DNA of 64,000 bases, taken from contig CAVQKH010000019.1 in NCBI GenBank assembly GCA_963712995.1, positions 9,298-73,297 of the forward strand, in the 5' to 3' direction. Shown here piece by piece: positions 1 to 7,466 of the stretch (its first letter is position 1; each line of letters begins with the position of its first letter). The notes beneath the pieces were generated by a model that saw only the letters and a program-made list of their open reading frames with translations, ran no database searches and was not told the origin of the DNA. Made by a program: the position numbers and the translations under genes. The DNA comes from GCA-003244245 sp963712995 (GTDB lineage Bacteria; Actinomycetota; Actinomycetes; Mycobacteriales; Pseudonocardiaceae).

Positions 1-240
1 GACGGCATCGTCGCCTTCTCCCAAACCGATTTCACCGAAGACTTGAAGAAGATCACCGTGCCGGTCCTGGTGATGCACGGCGACGACGACCAGATCGTGC
101 CCTACGCAAACTCCGCACCCTTATCGGCGAAGCTTCTGCAGAACGCGACATTGAAGACATACGAAGGCTTCCCGCACGGCATGCCCACCACGCAAGCGGA
201 GACGATCAACGCCGATCTACTGGCGTTCATAAGAGCGTGA
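1..240 (+). CDS. Alpha/beta hydrolase (haloperoxidase-like), C-terminal part
   Basis: Only the last 79 codons lie in the window; the frame is open from base 1. The sequence shows the end of an alpha/beta-hydrolase fold: the strand VPVLVMHGDDDQIVPY, with the acid of the catalytic triad in GDDDQ, and the loop FPHGMPTT carrying the catalytic histidine. This spacing and wording are typical of cofactor-free haloperoxidases and esterases (serine hydrolases of the non-haem chloroperoxidase group). The nucleophile serine must lie upstream of the window. The substrate cannot be inferred. The gene ends cleanly at TGA and is followed by transposase debris. Confidence 0.85.
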   Translation, partial: DGIVAFSQTDFTEDLKKITVPVLVMHGDDDQIVPYANSAPLSAKLLQNATLKTYEGFPHGMPTTQAETINADLLAFIRA

Positions 241-317
241 CCTCGAGAGCCGTGGCGCCGGCCAAGGGGGAGCACCCTCGCTCGACGGACTGATTCAGCG
301 AGGCGGGCAACGCTACT

Positions 318-590
318 TTGAGCGCGGTCTACCCTGTTGGCTGGCTGCAGTTGCTTGCTCGCAGCGCCGCCGTCAAGGACGTGGAGATTCTGGTCCTGCA
401 CCATGAAGTCACGGTGCTGCGCCGTCAGATCAGCCGACTGCGGCCCGGCTGGCCGGAGCGGGCGATCCTGTCCGCCCTGGCCAGCCTGCTTCCCGCCACC
501 TACGTCGCCATCGGATCGTCACCCCGATGACGTTGCTGGCCTGGCACCGTCGCCTGATCACCAGAAAATGGACCTATCCCAACCAGTCGC
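318..590 (+). pseudogene. Transposase (integrase-core type) N-terminal remnant
   Basis: The translation from 318 to about 510 has LLARSAAVKDVEILVLHHEV and LRRQISRLRPGWPERAILS, wording typical of the N-terminus of a common actinobacterial integrase-core (rve) transposase. At about 510 the homology moves to another frame, which continues with HRIVTPMTLLAWHRRLIT to about 590. The catalytic core is absent. It is a frameshifted, 3'-truncated relic that cannot make a functional protein. A second relic of the same kind follows at 746. Confidence 0.7.
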
Positions 591-745
591 ACACCAAGCC
601 GGACACCGGGGCAGCGGAGTCAACCTGGCGTGCGGCACCTGACCATGCGTGGCATCGGCTTCGTTGATGAGGTGAACGGCGCCAACGTTGGTTACGTCGT
701 AGATGCCTGTGGGTGCCCGATATTCGGCCGCGACGCTGACCTGGG

Positions 746-940
746 GTGATGCCAGTCCGGTTCGGTTCGGCAGGATCCGTGTCCGTGACGTTGCGCCTGG
801 TGCACCTGATCTTCTGTCAGCTCAGCGCCTGGATAGCGCTACTCATGCGATCGGCGGCATCCAAGAACGCGGAGAGCCTGGCGCTACGCCACCAGGTGAA
901 CCTCTTGCGTCGGCAAGTCGCACACCTCGGCTCACCGTGA
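746..940 (+). pseudogene. Second transposase N-terminal remnant
   Basis: The translation ends with LMRSAASKNAESLALRHQV and NLLRRQVAHL, again the N-terminal helix motif (xxAxKxAExLxLRHQxxxLRRQV) of integrase-core transposases. It stops after about 64 codons with no DDE domain. It is not identical to the copy at 318, so the two are remnants of related but different elements rather than a recent duplication. Together they form insertion debris between the hydrolase and the GMC oxidoreductase. Confidence 0.6.
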
Positions 941-1026
941 TCTTCGCAAACCTCACCCGCACCATCTGATCGAGGCAGCACAGCGGAAAATCCTGTCTGT
1001 TTCCCGCCTACGCAACAGAGCCGCGA

Positions 1027-2532
1027 TCACCGGCCGATCAGGGTCGCCGCTCGCTCGGCGATGGCGTATACCGTGGCGTTGGTGTTGCCGGAGACGATCG
1101 AGGGCATGATCGAACCGTCGGCGATCCGGAGCCCGCTGATGCCGTGCACCCGCAGTTCGGGATCCACCACCGACATCCCGTTGGTTCCCATCTGGCAGGT
1201 ACCTACCGGATGGAAGTAGGACTGCATAGTCCTGTCCGCGTGGTGCCGCAGTGCCTCGTCGGTGTCCGTGCCGGGACCGGGCAGTGCTTCCTCGGCCCGC
1301 CACGGCGCCAGGGCCTTCGCCCGCCCGATCTCCCGGGCGATCTTGAGGCCCGTCACCATGGCCTCGACATCACGGGAGTCGCTCAGGTAGCGCGGGTCGA
1401 CCACGGGAGCCGCGTCCGGGCTGCCGCTGGCCAGCCGGACCGTCCCGCGGCTGAAGGGTTGCATCAGCGCGGGCGCGATCGTGTACCCCGACTCCGGTCC
1501 GCCCTCGGAAGGCGGAACCAGGGGGATGTCAACGAAGAGGATCTGCAGGTCGGGGTAGCCGAGATCCGGGTCACTGCGCAGCAGGCCCAACGCCTCACCG
1601 TGATTGTTCGCCGCCGCAGTCACCGGTTGGGCTGGGCGGTAGATGATGAAGGCGTACGGGTGGTCGTGCAGATTCTCTCCGACGCCCGGCAGCTCCGCGA
1701 CCACCTCGATGCCGTGCGGGCGAAGGGCGGAAGCCGAGCCGATCCCGGAAAGCATCAGCAACTTTGGCGTGCCGATGGCGCCCGCGGTCAACACGACCTC
1801 ACCGGCGGCTCCGGCCCGGATCAGCTCGCCGCCCACGCTGTATTCGACGCCGATGCACCGCCGACGGTCGATAAGCAGGCGATGGGCGAGCGCTTCGGTC
1901 ACGACACCGAGATTGCCGCGCTGCATGGCCGGCCTTAGATACGCGGTGAGGGAACTCTGGCGCCTGCCCGCCACGATGTTCAGATCGGTCCACCCGAAGC
2001 CCTCCTCGAGTCCGCCGCTGATGTCGTCCGCGCGGCGATACCCGACTTCCTCCGCGGCATCCAGGCACGCGGCCAGCACGGGATTGGGCGGGTTCGCCGG
2101 ACCGACGACAAGCGGCCCGTCCGTCCCGCGCAGCGCGGGATCACGCCCCTTCGCGGTCTCCGTGCGCCGGAAGAACGGGAGCAGGTTGTCGAACCCCCAT
2201 CCCTCAGCGCCCTCTTTGACCCACCGGTCATAACTCGACCGATGGCCCCGTATGAACACCATCGCGTTGATCGCTGAGCCACCGCCCAGCACCCGGCCGC
2301 GGGCCACCGGAACCGGCCTTCCGGCGGCGGTCTGGCCGAGCGCGACGTCACCCCAGTTCGCCGGAGACTGCAGAAGAGTCGGCCACGCCGGAGGGGTCTC
2401 CGCGCCGACAGGCGACGTCGCCGCTCCCGCCTCCAGCAAGAGCACTGACACCTCTGGATTCTCGGAGAGCCGCGCGGCCAGTACGCACCCCGCCGTCCCG
2501 CCTCCCACGATCACGAAATCGTAGCTTTCCAT
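1027..2532 (-). CDS. GMC family FAD-dependent oxidoreductase (choline dehydrogenase-like)
   Basis: This 501-residue protein is a complete glucose-methanol-choline oxidoreductase, which oxidises alcohols using FAD. The dinucleotide-binding motif GGGTAG is at residues 10-15, followed by the acidic strand end LLLEAG. The GMC signature region GRVLGGGSAINAMVFIRG lies near residue 80. The C-terminal active site has HPVGTC, with the catalytic histidine at about 441, and SGNTN with the partner asparagine at about 483. Length matches bacterial members. There is no signal peptide. The start ATG at 2532 is the only one that retains the FAD motif close to the N-terminus. No neighbouring dehydrogenase or transporter indicates the substrate, so choline dehydrogenase is a family label only. 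Confidence 0.93.
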   Translation of the reverse strand: MESYDFVIVGGGTAGCVLAARLSENPEVSVLLLEAGAATSPVGAETPPAWPTLLQSPANWGDVALGQTAAGRPVPVARGRVLGGGSAINAMVFIRGHRSSYDRWVKEGAEGWGFDNLLPFFRRTETAKGRDPALRGTDGPLVVGPANPPNPVLAACLDAAEEVGYRRADDISGGLEEGFGWTDLNIVAGRRQSSLTAYLRPAMQRGNLGVVTEALAHRLLIDRRRCIGVEYSVGGELIRAGAAGEVVLTAGAIGTPKLLMLSGIGSASALRPHGIEVVAELPGVGENLHDHPYAFIIYRPAQPVTAAANNHGEALGLLRSDPDLGYPDLQILFVDIPLVPPSEGGPESGYTIAPALMQPFSRGTVRLASGSPDAAPVVDPRYLSDSRDVEAMVTGLKIAREIGRAKALAPWRAEEALPGPGTDTDEALRHHADRTMQSYFHPVGTCQMGTNGMSVVDPELRVHGISGLRIADGSIMPSIVSGNTNATVYAIAERAATLIGR

Positions 2533-2892
2533 TCAGATGTCTCCGTTCACATTTCCAAGCGTCTGCTCCCTCGGCCAAGCCGCGCCGCTACGAACACTCC
2601 CCCAGGCCGACACCACCGATACCAAGATCATCCGATGTGATCGACTCGGTGGCATCATCCACGAATTCATGCACGTCGCGTAGGACGGCAGGGTTTCGGG
2701 CACCCCCAGGCTGATACACGAACATGCCTGGGTCACGTGAGTTGGACGACCCGATCGGTACCCGCCGAGCGGGGCCGAACTCAGGCGCAGACCGCGGCGC
2801 CCGGTCTTCCTCGATCCTCGGCAGCTGGCGAGTAACGCTGAGACCCACCTCGGCGACGACCCGACTGAGAGATCCACTGTCGAAGGTTGGTC
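2533..2892. other. Divergent intergenic region, possible 45-codon ORF on minus strand
   Basis: This 360-bp stretch separates two divergent genes and should hold both promoters. No convincing -35/-10 pair or palindrome was seen. On the minus strand an ATG at 2725 opens a 45-codon frame to 2588 with reasonable codon use; its end is rich in Asp, Gly and Ser (TSDDLGIGGVGLGECS). No strong ribosome-binding site precedes it and no family is recognised, so it is noted rather than called as a gene. Confidence 0.3.
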
Positions 2893-3513
2893 ATGTCGTT
2901 CTCTCTGCGTACAAGTATCGGGGTGGGTCCCCTCCGCGTGAGCATGTCACGCTCGGGGCTCGGTGCATCAGTCGGCGTTCCCGGATTTCGGCTCGGCGCC
3001 GGACCTCGCGGCACATACGTCTCGCTCGGCGGAGGTCTGATCTCCTATCGCGCCACTGTCCGGTCCCCTCGGGGAAGTTCAGCTGCGCGGACAACACAGG
3101 TGGTCCGCTCAAGCGCCCCGATGTCCGGGTCGAGCGACCTCGTCGCCCAACTCAACGACGCGGCGCGGTCCGCGCTGTTGTGGCCGTGGTGTCTGGCGTT
3201 CACCATCACGCTGATGTTCCTGTGGCCTCTGCTGTTCCTCGCCGGGGCACCTCTCACGTTGTGGGTGTTCTGGAAGGACCGGGTCCGGCGGACGGTCGTG
3301 GCGTTCTACGACGTGCACGGAGCGGAGGAGGCGCGGCGTTTTCAGCAACAGTACGTCAACGTCAGTGGCGGCCCCGATCGTCGATTCACCAACAATCGGC
3401 AGCTTCCCATCCTCCAGTACGGACGTCTAACACTCTTCGGTAAGGGCGGGTACAGCGCAACGTTCGACTTCTCCAATCCAAGGAGGCTTTCGCATAAGCC
3501 TCTGGACCTTTAG
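2893..3513 (+). CDS. DUF4236 domain-containing membrane protein
   Basis: The N-terminus matches DUF4236: a short basic start, then SMSRSGLGASVGVPGFRLGA and GPRGTYVSLGGG, a glycine-rich beta segment ending near residue 55. About residues 95-140 form one or two membrane segments (LLWPWCLAFTITLMFLW and LLFLAGAPLTLWVFW), followed by a soluble C-terminal tail. The biochemical role of the family is unknown. The frame also has an in-frame TTG six bases upstream; ATG at 2893 is preferred because homologues begin MSF and a GAAGG box lies upstream. The gene stands alone, divergent from the GMC oxidoreductase. Confidence 0.8.
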   Translation: MSFSLRTSIGVGPLRVSMSRSGLGASVGVPGFRLGAGPRGTYVSLGGGLISYRATVRSPRGSSAARTTQVVRSSAPMSGSSDLVAQLNDAARSALLWPWCLAFTITLMFLWPLLFLAGAPLTLWVFWKDRVRRTVVAFYDVHGAEEARRFQQQYVNVSGGPDRRFTNNRQLPILQYGRLTLFGKGGYSATFDFSNPRRLSHKPLDL

Positions 3514-3584
3514 CTGACATCTGGGTGATGGAGCAAGCTCGCCCTAAGCCGGTGGTGGACCAAAGTTGGCGCGAGCTGGATCCA

Positions 3585-3877
3585 TCAGGTAATCGCCACT
3601 TTGGATTTGTTACCCTCGGTCAGACCGCGCCGGTTTCGAGCCGACACTTGGACGGTGAGGTCGGCATCTAAGGCGTGGGCGATCCGTCCTGGACCGCTCG
3701 AAGCCCCGGCCTCGAAGGCGACACGAGTGCAGCCTGACTCCACCCGTGTGAGATGCGAAGTTCTCGGACAGCAGCACCAAGCTCGAACGCCAACCGGGCT
3801 GCCTCGTACGCATCGGCCGCACCTGGCTCTGCTAGCCAGCGCTCACGAATCCCAGCCCAAGACTCACGCTCGGCCAT
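3585..3877 (-). pseudogene. HigA-like antitoxin remnant (XRE type)
   Basis: On the minus strand ATG at 3877 begins MAERESWAGIRERWLAEPGA, then AVRELRISHGWSQAALV, the start of an XRE helix-turn-helix of the kind found in HigA-type antitoxins encoded downstream of their toxins. The reading frame then breaks; another frame carries AHALDADLTVQVSAR, the usual end of these antitoxins, to a stop at 3585. The middle of the helix-turn-helix is shortened as well as frameshifted. The start overlaps the end of the upstream toxin remnant, which is the normal toxin-first order. Confidence 0.65.
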
Positions 3878-4004
3878 CGTTTCCCTCCTCAGCCCTGCGC
3901 TCCTCGGCGATACATCGAGCCAGCGCCCTGCGGGCCCGCTCAACCTCCCGGTCCTCACGCATCCGCGACTTCGTGAACACCGTCAGCAACACGATCCGGC
4001 GCCC
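3864..4004 (-). pseudogene. HigB/Gp49-like toxin remnant
   Basis: The minus-strand translation GRRIVLLTVFTKSRMREDRE followed by VERARRALARCIAE is the C-terminal half of a HigB/RelE-type toxin (Gp49-like, DUF891), an mRNA-cleaving ribosome-dependent nuclease. The N-terminal half is missing and replaced by unrelated codons (the open frame begins at 4085 without homology). Its stop overlaps the antitoxin start. With both genes damaged, the locus is a dead toxin-antitoxin module. Confidence 0.65.
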
Positions 4005-4336
4005 CGTCGCTACGACTTGGGGTGACACGTGACAACGCTTCCTGCTACGGAGATGCTGAGCGCGAGCCGCGTGGTTAGCGTGCACGTCCCCCCTCGGACA
4101 CGATCCATCGGCGACAAGGGGATGGTCTTCGCGACCCTGTCGATCGCTGCCCTGTCGGTGGGCGGGCGCTCACGTTCGAGACCCCGATGATGTTCTCGAT
4201 CAGTTTTATGCTGACGTTCCGGTAGCCCATCGGATCGGATATGCCATCCAGCGAGTTCCCAGCGCGTGGGGCTGGTGGCAGCCAATGTGCTACCGCTGCT
4301 TGCCGACGGGTCTGTATCTTGAATCGTCTGCGATCG

Positions 4337-6091
4337 TCACCCATCCGCGGCGGGGCCGGTGCCCGGACCTGCGTCGTTGTTGACGATGGCGAGCATGGTC
4401 GTTTTGGGGTTCTGGGCTAGGCCCTGGATGAAGCCGTGGTGGTAGGCCTGGCAGGCCTTGCGGGCCGCCCATCGCCGCAGGGGAGGCACGCTCAGAAGAG
4501 TTGGCACCTCGAAGACGCCTGGTCCCAGACAGTCCAGTCGCCGGGAGACTTCGGCCCCGAGGCGCAGCGTCTCCTCAACCGCCATACCCACGGTCGTTCC
4601 GGTGTTGCCGACGATGGGAGAGCTCCACAACGTCTCGGCATCCCTCGCCCGCCAGTTCTGTGGAGGGTTGTCGGCTGACGGGGTCGGGATCCGGGTCTCG
4701 GCTCGGTATGCGTCGTGGGGGGCACCGGTGGTTGACCGGACCATTCGGTAAAGGGCCTCCCCGTGTAGACGGCTGCCGGATAATCCAAGCCGGTAGGCGA
4801 CCTCGACGTCGTCGATGCCCGCGCGGACGGCGCCGACTGCGAGCTCTTTGCCGACGCCCTGCTCCAGGAGGCCGTCGCCGAAGAGGACGCCACCTTCCTG
4901 GAGGGTGAGGCCGTGACTGTTGTCCCAGTCGTGAAACACCCTGGCCAGTAGGTCGCCCAGGGTGATGGGCGGAAACCCTCTCGTGCGGGCCTTGACCGCC
5001 GCATGGGCGCGGTTGTAAAGAAAGCCATCAGGGAGAATTCTCGCCGGTCGGGTGAGTTCTCGTAGCGCCGCGGCGGTGTCGACGGCGACTTTGCGTTGCA
5101 GGCTCTGCCAGAACTGTGGGTAGCGGTGATGCCAGAAATGGCGGATGGCCGTGACCGGAGTCCGCAGGTGCCCCGCCGCGAAGGCATCGGTGAGGTAATG
5201 CTGGGCTGCTGCCTCCCTGGCCATCGCCCGGGACTCGTCATCCCGGCAACGGCCCAGGCGGCAGGCCTCGTCCAGGGCCACCTCGTGGAGGCGGCGATAG
5301 GCGAGGACTGCTGAGACGAATCGGGTGGGTTGTGGGCCGGTGTGGTCGTGAGCGGTGTCGGGTCGGCCGGGAGCGGCGAAGTGGTCGCCGTTCGCGGTGG
5401 CCAACGCCAAGAAGCGGTCCCGGACCCGCCTTTCGACCGTGGTAGCCGCCGCGGTAGCGGTGAACCGGAAGTGGCTGAACTGCCCTCCGGGCTCGAAGCG
5501 GGCGTCAACGAAGGCCCCGTCCACCGCCATCACCTTGAGGGCGCAGATTATCTCGTCCTGGGTACCGGGCTCGGTTCCCCGCTGGCCGGGGATGGCCGTT
5601 AACCGGAACAAGTCGTCGGATGTGAGGTCTTCGGGTTCGACCTGGGTGTGCTCAACGCCGTGGGTCCCAGGGTGGTGGCTGGTGAAGAAGTCACCGCTCA
5701 AGGCGATTACGTCGCCGTAGCTGAGGACAAGACGCTCCTCGGCGCAGTCGCCGCCGAGTTGGACGAGCGCGCCTGCTGTGGCGGCCTCGCCCAGGGCGCG
5801 ATGCTCTTGGGACTTCATCTGGGCGCTGGCCGGGTCACTGGCGTGACCAGCAGATCGGCCACTGCCCGCTCCGCGGCCGGCAGGTCCACCTGGAGTCCGG
5901 AGAGGACTACGCGAAGGCTGCGGCGGCGCGCGGGTGCTGGTCGCTCGGGAAGCGATCCCGTTGACTCGAGGATGCTCATCAAGCTGGTCCTTCGTGGGGG
6001 TCTGGGACTGGAGGGCTGGGGGCAGCGTCGGTGCCCCCAGCCCTCCAGGGGTCTGCGTTCGCAGTGGGGGCAAGGACCGCAGACGGGTCAC
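4337..6091 (-). CDS. Putative zinc-dependent phospholipase C/S1-P1 nuclease-like protein
   Basis: This 584-residue protein has a Pro/Ser/Arg-rich, probably disordered N-terminal region to about residue 90. It is followed by QEHRALGEAAT near 95 and a block containing LSYGDVIALSGDFF. The central segment contains HYLTDAFAAGHLRTP and a further HFWHHRYPQFWQ. The pattern His-x-x-x-Asp followed by His in an all-alpha context resembles the metal-binding helices of zinc-dependent phospholipase C and S1/P1 nucleases. No secretion signal is visible at the chosen start, which is itself uncertain because the N-terminal tail is low complexity. A YGDVIALSGD block next to an early His is also reminiscent of proteins encoded near contractile-injection systems, but no such genes are in this window. 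Substrate and location remain unknown. Confidence 0.55.
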   Translation of the reverse strand: MTRLRSLPPLRTQTPGGLGAPTLPPALQSQTPTKDQLDEHPRVNGIASRATSTRAPPQPSRSPLRTPGGPAGRGAGSGRSAGHASDPASAQMKSQEHRALGEAATAGALVQLGGDCAEERLVLSYGDVIALSGDFFTSHHPGTHGVEHTQVEPEDLTSDDLFRLTAIPGQRGTEPGTQDEIICALKVMAVDGAFVDARFEPGGQFSHFRFTATAAATTVERRVRDRFLALATANGDHFAAPGRPDTAHDHTGPQPTRFVSAVLAYRRLHEVALDEACRLGRCRDDESRAMAREAAAQHYLTDAFAAGHLRTPVTAIRHFWHHRYPQFWQSLQRKVAVDTAAALRELTRPARILPDGFLYNRAHAAVKARTRGFPPITLGDLLARVFHDWDNSHGLTLQEGGVLFGDGLLEQGVGKELAVGAVRAGIDDVEVAYRLGLSGSRLHGEALYRMVRSTTGAPHDAYRAETRIPTPSADNPPQNWRARDAETLWSSPIVGNTGTTVGMAVEETLRLGAEVSRRLDCLGPGVFEVPTLLSVPPLRRWAARKACQAYHHGFIQGLAQNPKTTMLAIVNNDAGPGTGPAADG

Positions 6092-6108
6092 GGCGCGATC
6101 ACGCTGTT

Positions 6109-6543
6109 CTAAGGCGTGCGCCAGCCGGGTGCGTAGCGGGTGGCCAGCCGGGCCAGCGCTACCGCACCGACGAACAACCCGAAATCACGCAGCGCGATGT
6201 CGAAGAAACCCGGGAAGGTCAGCAGGTTGACGATGATCCCGGCCAGCCATGCGGTCACCAGCCAGGCACCGAACCGCGGCGCCACCGCGACCGCGATCCC
6301 GGCCACGATCTCGATCACGCCTACGGCGTACATCGCCTGTTGCGCGGTACCGGGCACGATGCCATCGATCCACGGCGCCAGGTAGCCCGGCCAGCGCACC
6401 AGAAGGTTGGCGAACTTGTCGAGCCCGAACAGGATCGGAGCCACGGTGAACACCGTGCGCAGCAGCAGGAAAGCCTGATACGCCGGGTCGGACCGGGCTG
6501 CCGGCCGGGCGATGCTCGATGGCGACACATCAGCGGTGGTCAT
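6109..6543 (-). CDS. DoxX-like four-helix membrane protein
   Basis: This 144-residue protein has about four hydrophobic helices: AFLLLRTVFTVAPILFGLDK (about 25-45), AMYAVGVIEIVAGIAVAVAP, AWLVTAWLAGIIVNLLTF and FGLFVGAVALARLA. That is the arrangement of the DoxX/DoxD membrane family, whose members are often linked to redox stress and thiol or quinone chemistry. The start ATG is 6543, preceded by an excellent AAGGAGG box. A sigma70-like promoter and a palindrome lie directly upstream, so it is probably repressed by a small DNA-binding regulator that is not in this window. The exact activity is unknown. Confidence 0.8.
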   Translation of the reverse strand: MTTADVSPSSIARPAARSDPAYQAFLLLRTVFTVAPILFGLDKFANLLVRWPGYLAPWIDGIVPGTAQQAMYAVGVIEIVAGIAVAVAPRFGAWLVTAWLAGIIVNLLTFPGFFDIALRDFGLFVGAVALARLATRYAPGWRTP

Positions 6544-6553
6544 GAGAACCTCC

Positions 6554-6583
6554 TTCTAAAGATGATAAAAACTATCATTAGAA
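6554..6583 (-). promoter_or_regulatory. Palindromic operator upstream of DoxX gene
   Basis: Inner arms ATGATA (6562-6567) and TATCAT (6573-6578) are perfect inverted repeats with a 5-bp spacer. Outer TTCTAA (6554-6559) and TTAGAA (6578-6583) extend the symmetry to 30 bp. It sits between the -10 box and the ribosome-binding site, where a bound repressor would block transcription. It is strikingly AT-rich against the surrounding DNA. Confidence 0.6.
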
Positions 6584-6610
6584 GCTAGCCGTCTCGGTAT
6601 GTTTAGTCAA
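6582..6610 (-). promoter_or_regulatory. Sigma70-like promoter of DoxX gene
   Basis: On the minus strand a -35 hexamer TTGACT (6605-6610) and a -10 hexamer TAGCTT (6582-6587) are separated by 17 bp. The -10 box overlaps the outer arm of the palindrome, consistent with a repressible promoter. Confidence 0.5.
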
Positions 6611-6863
6611 GAGTGATTAGTTTTAGAATACCCTCACTTGACCTGATGATCGTCATGAGCCCACACCGAGCGGCACCACACCACGGCCAGTACTGACGCT
6701 GCCGCGTCCAGCCGAAGGCAGGGAGGTGGACACCGATGCCGCGGACACCGAGACTGACCAGTCTTCCCCTGGGCCGCGGCTGGCTAGTGTGCCGCTCAGC
6801 CTGCACATCAGTGCTCATCCGCCTATCCTGCTGGGAGGCTAGCCGCTGCAAGGAGCGTTGGAG

Positions 6864-7328
6864 ATGGCCGAGACCACCGCGCGGGACCACGCGAAACGGG
6901 CACTGACCGAGGAACTCGAGGTTCTCCGGAGCCGGCAGCGTGAGCTGGCCGGAAGCCTCGAAAGCGACGACTTCCCCGGCGACCGCGCTGATCAGGCGGA
7001 TGCGATCGAGCGGTTGTCCGAGCTCGAGTCGATCGGGCGGCGGATCGGCGAGGTCACGTGGCTACTCGCGAGCCGCACCGAGCCGGACGGTGAGACCCCA
7101 CCAGATCAGGTAGGGCTCGGGAGCATCGTGACCCTTCGCCATGCCGACGGGACGACTGAGGTCCTGCGGGTCGGCACCGTCGTCGAAGACGACGGGAAGG
7201 TCGTGACGCCGGATAGCCCACTCGGGCGCGCGTTGCTCGGCGGGTCGGCCGGGCAGGACATCAGCTGGCTCACCCCGGCTGGCCCAAGCGAGGCGAGGGT
7301 AGTGCAGGTATCGCAGGCCCCAGCGTGA
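6864..7328 (+). CDS. GreA/GreB-family transcription elongation factor-like protein
   Basis: This 154-residue protein has an N-terminal coiled-coil region (KRALTEELEVLRSRQRELAG and AIERLSELESIGRRIGEVTW) and a C-terminal FKBP-like domain (GLGSIVTLRHADGTTEVLRV to the LGRALLGGSAGQDISWLTP block). This is the layout of GreA-type factors that bind the secondary channel of RNA polymerase and rescue backtracked complexes. It is an actinobacterial GreA-like paralogue rather than a clear housekeeping GreA. The start ATG at 6864 has AAGGAG eight bases upstream; an in-frame TTG lies 6 bp earlier. It is a single-gene unit. Confidence 0.75.
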   Translation: MAETTARDHAKRALTEELEVLRSRQRELAGSLESDDFPGDRADQADAIERLSELESIGRRIGEVTWLLASRTEPDGETPPDQVGLGSIVTLRHADGTTEVLRVGTVVEDDGKVVTPDSPLGRALLGGSAGQDISWLTPAGPSEARVVQVSQAPA

Positions 7329-7466
7329 TGACGGCCCGCGGGTGCGGGTACCCGACCTATGGCAGGCCGATCAGTGCCTCGCCCATTTCCAGCTTCGCTG
7401 AGAATAGCCGAATAATTGCACCATAAATCACCAAATAACTGGGACTCGCCGCATTTCTGGCCAGCC

